NCBI GenBank assembly: GCA_903932145.1
Contig: CAIZFE010000065.1
Location: 62,001-126,000, forward strand
Source: an uncultured Rhodopila sp.
GTDB taxonomy: Bacteria > Pseudomonadota > Alphaproteobacteria > Acetobacterales > Acetobacteraceae
DNA: 64,000 bases
Direction of reading: 5' to 3'
Part shown: positions 59,251 through 64,000 of the stretch, in pieces
Position numbering within the stretch: the stretch's first letter is position 1
How the letters are laid out: the number at the start of each line of letters is the position of its first letter
Position numbers and translations under genes: made by a program
Notes under the pieces: model-generated
Seen by the model: only the letters and a program-made list of their open reading frames with translations
What the model was told of the DNA's origin: nothing
Database searches by the model: none

Positions 59251-59867
59251 GCGCACTGCATGCGATCTCGGTCGATCTGAAAACAGCAACATCGGAATTG
59301 GCATCGTTCAAGGCATGGCTCGGCACGGCAGGATTTGTTGGCGAAACACCTATCGTCGCGGAGATCAGGTCGCGGCCGCACATGGTCTGTCTGCTGGCAG
59401 GCGCCCTTGGATTCAGTGCGCCAAACCTGATCCGGTTTGAGTTGCAGATGAAAGGCATGTTCCGCACCGACCTTGTTCTCGGCAACGACGGGCTTCGCCA
59501 GTTTGGTCTGATCGAATTCGAAGATGCGATGCCGGACAGTATCTTCAGGAAAGGGACGAAACAGTACCGCTATTGGTCGCCCCGTATCGAGCACGGGTTC
59601 AGCCAGATCGTCGACTGGGCATGGGTGCGCAGTGATCATCCCAATGACAGTGTGCTGGTTGCGGGGTTCGGCGGCAGGATCGGGACCAGTACCTATGCGG
59701 TGATCTGCGGACGCACGATGAGCCTCCGTGACGATACGGAGGAGAAGCGGTTCGCCCATCGGCGTGCTTCGCTCCGGGTGGAGGGCCAGCGTGCTCTGGT
59801 GTTCACGTATGACGAGATGGTCCGCTACATGGAGGACAATCTGAGGGTGCTAAGGAGTTGGAGTTGA
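59247..59867 (+). CDS. Shedu-type (SduA-domain, DUF4263) nuclease-fold protein
   Basis: 206-residue protein. The catalytic core of the Shedu domain is visible: RTDLVLGNDGLRQFGLIEFE followed by EDAMPDSIFRKG, then WSPRIEHGFSQIVDWAW. In this subfamily the PD-(D/E)XK residues appear as D...E-F-E. Shedu proteins protect against phage as nucleases. The N-terminal region (about 1-70) is short, unlike longer Shedu proteins with added sensor domains, so the 84-residue partner could supply that role. A short hairpin (59890-59907) follows the stop. Confidence 0.8.
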   Translation: MSALHAISVDLKTATSELASFKAWLGTAGFVGETPIVAEIRSRPHMVCLLAGALGFSAPNLIRFELQMKGMFRTDLVLGNDGLRQFGLIEFEDAMPDSIFRKGTKQYRYWSPRIEHGFSQIVDWAWVRSDHPNDSVLVAGFGGRIGTSTYAVICGRTMSLRDDTEEKRFAHRRASLRVEGQRALVFTYDEMVRYMEDNLRVLRSWS

Positions 59868-59940
59868 CGCTAAAATCAGGCGCCGAGCCGACGGTCTTCG
59901 GTCGGTGAGGCCAGATGATCGACAAGAGTGCCCCATATAA

Positions 59941-59983
59941 CGAGATAGATTCTCATATCGCGGCTTTTGAGACGCCGTTGAGC
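59941..59983. repeat. Direct repeat, left copy
   Basis: 43 bases repeated at 61202-61244 with a few mismatches; the last 23 bases (59961-59983) are identical in both. The two copies are about 1.26 kb apart, bounding the decayed stretch. Confidence 0.7.
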
Positions 59984-60389
59984 ACGCAGCCATGGACCCG
60001 GGAGACCACACGGAAGGGATGCGGAATGAATGGCAGCGGGGCGGCTGGCATCACTAAAGCAATCGCGCTGAAGTGGTTGGCCCATCGCGAGATCAGTAAA
60101 CCGCGCTGATGCAAGACCTATCCATGCCGGAACTATTTGTCGCCGTACGTGTCGCGATGATAACGGTCGCGCTGGCGTTTTCCCGGCACACCACGCTTTG
60201 GGCACACCGGCTGGAAAAGCTTGTGGCAGACAGGCGACGGCCCCGCCCGCGGGTTTATGGCGGTGGCACCATCACATCCATCCACGCCACGTTTCCCTGC
60301 GTTCGCAGCAGACTCGTTCACCCGATTTCCCTGCGTTGGCATGCACGCCAGGGTTGACGCATACTAACTTTAGTGTCAGTAAAACAGCC

Positions 60390-60788
60390 ATGGAGCATAC
60401 GGCGCCAACCCCGTCCCGGCCTGCCCCGCCCGATCCCGCACAGGACCGGCCGGCTCGCACTATGCCAGGACGCCTCGCAGCCCTGCTGCATGTCGTCCGC
60501 GTGCTGCTTGCTCATGGCCGCCGCCTCGTTGAGACCGTCCCGGAGCGGGCCGCCAGCGTGGAATTCGCCACGCCGGCCGCGGTTTGCGCGGACCTACAAC
60601 CTGCCGACCATCCTCGCCCAGCTGCAGCGCGGTATTCTGCGTGCCATGGCGTTGGAGCGTTATCTGCTTGCACGCGGCGCAAAAGGCCGCGAGATCGCCT
60701 TCGTGGAACCGCGCACGCGCACACCGGCCAAGCCGGCGGCCAGCTCGCCAGGGGCGCCTGCTTCTGATGAGGCGGCAAGCGAAGTCCC
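60390..60788 (+). pseudogene. Frameshifted small protein gene
   Basis: The first part reads from ATG 60390 (MEHTAPTPSRP, then MPGRLAALLHVVRVLLAHGR and ERAASVEFATPAA). Near 60590 the reading frame must shift by one to recover TYNLPTILAQLQRGILRAMA, then LERYLLARGAKGREIAFVEP. I associate this pattern with a small uncharacterised protein family abundant in Acetobacteraceae, so I regard it as one gene with a frameshift. The distal end runs into a family B repeat. A sequencing error or programmed slip is not excluded. Confidence 0.65.
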
Positions 60789-60854
60789 GGGTGGCCGGGC
60801 CAAGCCCCATGTGCATCAGGATAAGGCGTTTGGTGGGAAGGATTTGCCCACTCG

Positions 60855-61093
60855 TCATGGCCGGGCTTGGCCCCATAGGCATCAGGATAAGCTGTCGGGT
60901 GGGGAGGTCTTCACCATTCGTCATGGCCGGGCTTGGCCCGGCCACCCACGACTTCCTGTGCCGCGCCAAGCAAAGTCGTGGGTGACCGGGCCAAGCCCGG
61001 TCATGACGGAGAGAATAAAGCCTCGCCCGCGGCAGAATTTTCTCCGTCCGCTGCTTATCCTGATGCCTATGGGGCCAAGCCCGGCCATGACAA
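60855..61093. repeat. Family B palindromic repeats, cluster of copies
   Basis: At least two forward CGTCATGGCCGGGCTTGG units (60856, 60919) and two inverted CCAAGCCCGG.CATGA units (60990, 61074) combine into nested hairpins, with spacer pieces shared with 42.8 and 47.2 kb. Confidence 0.72.
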
Positions 61094-61201
61094 AATAGCG
61101 GCCGGCCGGGCCATGACGATGGGACGTGAGAGGCGGCGGGGTGGCCCGGCCCGCTCTCGTTGCGGGTGGGACCAGAGACTTGAGAACAATGCCTCATGCC
61201 A

Positions 61202-61244
61202 CGAGACAAATTCTCATGGTACGGCTTTTGAGACGCCGTTGAGC
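61202..61244. repeat. Direct repeat, right copy
   Basis: Second copy of the 43-base repeat at 59941-59983, same orientation, with the final 23 bases (61222-61244) identical. Confidence 0.7.
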
Positions 61245-61302
61245 GCGCGCCCCCGGAACCGGCGGTCCAGAGGATCGGGTGAAACGGGTCCGCGGGCAGG
61301 CG

Positions 61303-62067
61303 TCAGACCTCGGGCGGCTCTCCCGGAACCGGCACTTTGCCGAAACCGATGATCAGTTCCGTCACCTCGGCGATGGCCTTCTCCGCCTGCTCGCCATCCG
61401 GCCCCTTCGCCACCAGCGCCACGCCATTGCCGCTGGCGCGATAGAACGGGTAGCTGCCCAGATCGAGCTCGGGATACCGCTTCTGCACCTCACCCAACCC
61501 TTCGGCGATGATGCCTTCCGGCAACCCCAGGACATGCACCGCGCGCATTTCGATCTTCGCACCGCCCTCCAACCGGGGCGCCAGCCATTCGAACATTGAC
61601 TGCATGATCCGCGGCACGCCGGCCATCACATAGACGTTCTCCATCTGGAACCCGGGCGCGACGCTGATGGAGTTCTCGATCAGCGCCGCGCCGCGCGGCA
61701 TCGTGGCCATGCGCTGGCGGGCGGCGTTGAACTCGCCGGGTTTATAGCTCGCCTGCATGCGCGGCCATGCGACGGGATGATGTTCCCACGGCACGCCGAA
61801 CGCGGCGGCGATGCATTCGCTGGTGATGTCGTCGTGAGTCGGCCCGATGCCGCCCGTAGTGAACACGTAGGTGAATTTGGGCCGGACCTCATTCACCGTG
61901 GCGATGATGGTTTCGGGCACATCGGGGATCACCCGCACTTCCCGCAGCGGGATCCCCAGGTTGCCCAAACCTGTCGCCAGGAACTGGATGTTCGCGTCGC
62001 GGGTTCGCCCGGACAGCACTTCGTTGCCGATGACCAGCAGGCAGGCGGTGGGATTGGCTTTGGGCAT
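61303..62067 (-). CDS. CinA-like molybdopterin-binding domain protein
   Basis: 254-residue protein of the competence/damage-inducible CinA N-terminal (MoCF_biosynth) family. Motifs: LLVIGNEVLSGRTRDANIQF, the TTGGIGPTHDDITSE glycine-rich loop, and VYVMAGVPRIMQSMF. Members act as NMN deamidase-related or ADP-ribose pyrophosphatase-like enzymes when fused to other domains; this short form lacks the C-terminal amidase. It lies 11 bases downstream of the GNAT-Nudix gene, so it is probably co-transcribed. Confidence 0.88.
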   Translation of the reverse strand: MPKANPTACLLVIGNEVLSGRTRDANIQFLATGLGNLGIPLREVRVIPDVPETIIATVNEVRPKFTYVFTTGGIGPTHDDITSECIAAAFGVPWEHHPVAWPRMQASYKPGEFNAARQRMATMPRGAALIENSISVAPGFQMENVYVMAGVPRIMQSMFEWLAPRLEGGAKIEMRAVHVLGLPEGIIAEGLGEVQKRYPELDLGSYPFYRASGNGVALVAKGPDGEQAEKAIAEVTELIIGFGKVPVPGEPPEV

Positions 62068-62078
62068 CGATCGGTTCC

Positions 62079-63227
62079 CTAGAGGAAGTCGCGCAGCAGC
62101 GGGATCAAAGGCTTGTCGGCGGGTGGCATCTCATACTCGGTCAGCTTCGACGCCCTTACCCAGGCCAGGGTCTGGTTTTCCCGGGGCGTCGGGGTGCCCT
62201 TCCAGCGCCGGCAGATGAACAGCGGCATCAGCAGATGAAACCCCTCATAGGCGTGCGAGGCAAACGCGAAGGGTGCCAGACATGCGGCGGCCACGTCGAT
62301 ACCGATCTCTTCCTTCAACTCCCGGATCAACGCCGCCTCGGGCGTTTCGCCGGGATTGAGCTTGCCGCCGGGAAACTCCCACAGACCGGCCATCTTCTTG
62401 CCCTCCGGCCGCCGAGCCAGCAGGACGCGGCCATCGACATCGACCAGGGCGCAGGCGACGACCAGCAGCAGCGGCTTGGCATCCGGGCTTTCCGCGTGGG
62501 CCGGTGGTGCCTCCGGGTGACCGAAAATGTCGCCACGCGTGGCCTCGAACACCCGCACGTTGTGTTCGTCGCCGGTGGTCAGTGACGACCGGACGCCTGA
62601 ACCGGTTTCCCGAAACCCGACACGGCGCAACACTTTGCAGGACGCATCGTTGGCTTCCGTGACCTCGGCGACGATCAGGTCCAACGGCAGATTGGCAAAA
62701 CCCCAGCTCGTCAGGCGCCGCGCCGCTTCGGTCGCGACGCCGTGCTTCCAATAGGCGCGGCCGACCCAGTAACCGAGTTGCCCGGTTCGGCGGGTTGCGT
62801 CGATGCGCAGCCCGACGACCCCGACCAGGGTTTCCTTGCGGCCTTCTTTTCCCGTGATGGCCAGATGATAGGCGGCACCATCCGCCAGTTCGGCGGCGGT
62901 TGAGGCGATCCACTCGTCGGCCAGCGATCGTGGATACGGGTACGGTATTTCCGCCAGAGTGCGGGTCACCTCCCAATCGTTGACCAGACGATGCAGCGCC
63001 TCGGCATCCTGCGGCAGCAATGGACGCAAGGTCAGACGCTCGGTTTTCAGCGGCTCGAACGACGCGACCTTGGGTTTGCCGCTGGCCTTCCGGGGACGCT
63101 TCGTGGGCGCGTTGGGCGGTTGTGCGTTGGTGGGAATCGGACGGACCCTGTCATTCTGGCGTTGCCCCAAAGTGGCGCAGGCGGTGCGGGGGGCGCAAGG
63201 GTGGACGCGCGGGTTCCGGCGCGGCAC
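62079..63227 (-). CDS. Bifunctional GNAT acetyltransferase / Nudix (MutT-like) hydrolase
   Basis: Fusion protein of up to 382 residues. A GNAT domain (about 57-235) shows LKTERLTLRPL, GQLGYWVGRAYWKHGVATEAA and NDASCKVLRRVGFRETG, as in RimJ/RimL enzymes. A Nudix domain (about 255-380) carries the box GGKLNPGETPEAALIRELKEE plus IG, as in 8-oxo-dGTP hydrolases. The start is uncertain: GTG at 63227 and TTG at 63170 are possible, and the first 55 residues are Pro/Arg-rich and unconserved. Combining nucleotide sanitation with an acetyltransferase is known in some alphaproteobacteria. Confidence 0.87.
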   Translation of the reverse strand: MPRRNPRVHPCAPRTACATLGQRQNDRVRPIPTNAQPPNAPTKRPRKASGKPKVASFEPLKTERLTLRPLLPQDAEALHRLVNDWEVTRTLAEIPYPYPRSLADEWIASTAAELADGAAYHLAITGKEGRKETLVGVVGLRIDATRRTGQLGYWVGRAYWKHGVATEAARRLTSWGFANLPLDLIVAEVTEANDASCKVLRRVGFRETGSGVRSSLTTGDEHNVRVFEATRGDIFGHPEAPPAHAESPDAKPLLLVVACALVDVDGRVLLARRPEGKKMAGLWEFPGGKLNPGETPEAALIRELKEEIGIDVAAACLAPFAFASHAYEGFHLLMPLFICRRWKGTPTPRENQTLAWVRASKLTEYEMPPADKPLIPLLRDFL

Positions 63228-63258
63228 GCTGTTTCTTAATCAGCCGGAGGACACGAAC

Positions 63259-64000
63259 ATGAAACTTGGCATCCACCTGCCGCATATCGGCCGCAAGGCC
63301 GGACCCGACAGCATCCGCCGCGCCGCGATCCAGGCCGAGGAGCTCGGCTTCGACGACGTCTGGGTCAGTGAGCACATCATCGTCCCGAAAGACGGCGGCT
63401 ATCCGCCGTCCCCCAACTTTTGGGACCCGGTGCTGACCCTGACCTGGGCGGCGGCGGTGACTTCGCGCGTCCGGTTGGGCACGTCGGTGCTGGTGCTGCC
63501 GCTGCGCCATCCGCTGCCGTTGGCCAAGGAACTGGCGACGTTGCAAAATCTGTCCGGCGGCCGCCTGATCCTCGGCGCCGGCGTCGGCTGGCTGGAATCC
63601 GAATTCGACGCGCTCGGTGTTCCGTTCAAGGAACGCGGGCGCCGGATGGATGAGGGCATCGCCATGATGCGCGCCGTCTGGTCACAGGATCCGGTGACGT
63701 TCGAGGCGAAATGGATCCCGGCGAAGATCGAATCGATGCGGTCTCAACCGCAACCCGTGGTGCCGATCCCGATCTGGATCGGCGGATCGTCGGACGCGGC
63801 GGTGAAGCGGGCGTTGCGGCAGGACGGGTGGCACGGCAGCCGGGTCACTCCCGACAAGGCGGCGGAGGTGGTGAAGCGGTTTCGCGCCGAACGGCCGAGC
63901 GAGGATTTTACCATCTCGATCCGGGTGAACATCAACGCCGGTACTGTCGGCGGGATGCGTGATGCGCTGAGCGCTTATGCCGATGCCGGCATCCAACATG
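63259..64000 (+). CDS. LLM-class flavin/F420-type oxidoreductase (partial, right edge)
   Basis: Luciferase-like monooxygenase cut by the window edge after about 247 residues. It has the family opening MKLGIHLPHIGRKAG, EELGFDDVWVSEHI, a TSRVRLGTSVLVLPLRHP block and GGRLILGAGVGWLESEFDALGV, which resemble the TIGR03619-type group. Flavin- or F420-dependent oxidation of an unknown substrate is likely. The ATG at 63259 has GGAGGA 7 bases upstream. It is divergent from the GNAT-Nudix gene, with a short shared promoter region. Confidence 0.9.
   Translation, partial: MKLGIHLPHIGRKAGPDSIRRAAIQAEELGFDDVWVSEHIIVPKDGGYPPSPNFWDPVLTLTWAAAVTSRVRLGTSVLVLPLRHPLPLAKELATLQNLSGGRLILGAGVGWLESEFDALGVPFKERGRRMDEGIAMMRAVWSQDPVTFEAKWIPAKIESMRSQPQPVVPIPIWIGGSSDAAVKRALRQDGWHGSRVTPDKAAEVVKRFRAERPSEDFTISIRVNINAGTVGGMRDALSAYADAGIQH

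Larger units (their letters stand above)
59868..61302. other. Decayed intergenic region downstream of the defence island
   Basis: About 1.4 kb without an intact gene I can support. Open frames near 59915, 60109 and 60373 lack convincing starts or conserved sequence, apart from the frameshifted gene at 60390. A 43-base imperfect direct repeat flanks the stretch (listed separately) and family B palindromes fill 60855-61093. The region looks like eroded mobile or paralogous sequence. Confidence 0.55.

Noticed and set aside
59915-60357. Short forward open frames after the Shedu gene (59915 and 60109)
   Set aside because: No ribosome sites, no conserved motifs, and they lie in a repeat-flanked decayed stretch.

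Overview
The window looks like chromosomal DNA of a GC-rich alphaproteobacterium, most probably a member of the Acetobacteraceae/Rhodospirillales. Pointers are an UbiK-type accessory factor, YbjN and NDUFAF7-type methyltransferase genes, a single-polypeptide oxoprolinase, a SoxYZ-like/CXXCW pair of the PQQ-dehydrogenase type, and a broken copy of a small protein I associate with Acetobacteraceae. The family assignment is inference; I see no rRNA or tRNA gene.

Region 1 (1-14.4 kb) is a purine and ureide nitrogen-scavenging locus. It holds xdhAB (xdhB runs off the left edge), an NCS2 purine permease, the membrane urate hydroxylase PuuD, a fused OHCU decarboxylase/HIU hydrolase, a Tsx-like outer-membrane channel, and a complete BMP-type (nucleoside-like) ABC importer. 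Two paralogous cysteine hydrolases of the biuret/triuret hydrolase type accompany them: one heads the permease operon, the other sits inside the ABC operon between permease and ATPase genes. Three sigma-54 (-24/-12) promoter matches stand before the first hydrolase, the Tsx-like gene and the BMP operon, so nitrogen control of the locus is likely. Region 2 (14.5-26 kb) has glnS, an amino-acid-type binding protein, a DMT exporter, a secreted beta-helix protein, a 1190-residue 5-oxoprolinase/hydantoinase, and an amicyanin-like cupredoxin next to a chemoreceptor with a C-terminal PilZ domain.

Region 3 (26-47 kb) is mostly housekeeping: a DUF255 thioredoxin-like protein, yraN, a DUF3108 protein, motB-motA in that unusual order, an MFS carrier, M20 peptidase, a TetR/IMPase/nucleoside hydrolase operon, proC, ybjN, ubiK, hldD-lgt, an NDUFAF7-type methyltransferase, a LysR/DoxX divergent pair, and the SoxYZ-like/CXXCW pair. 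Region 4 (47-54.7 kb) has rarA, a TumE/TumA toxin-antitoxin pair, a small membrane protein, metB, a PhyH dioxygenase, a Tat-exported amidohydrolase and an MFS carrier.

Region 5 (54.8-61.3 kb) is a defence island. It holds a RloC-like zinc-hook ABC ATPase with candidate anticodon-nuclease residues, an Mrr-type restriction endonuclease, a VapB-like antitoxin without a toxin, and an unknown 84-residue protein translationally coupled to a Shedu (SduA-domain) nuclease. Next comes a decayed stretch with a frameshifted gene, palindromic repeats and a flanking direct repeat. Region 6 (61.3-64 kb) returns to housekeeping genes: a CinA-like MPT-binding protein, a GNAT-Nudix fusion, and an LLM-class flavin oxidoreductase cut by the right edge.

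Two families of intergenic palindromic repeats (A at 26.1, 34.1 and 38.4 kb; B at 42.8, 47.2 and 60.8-61.1 kb) and a 413-bp composite element with 12-bp terminal inverted repeats between lgt and the methyltransferase complete the picture.
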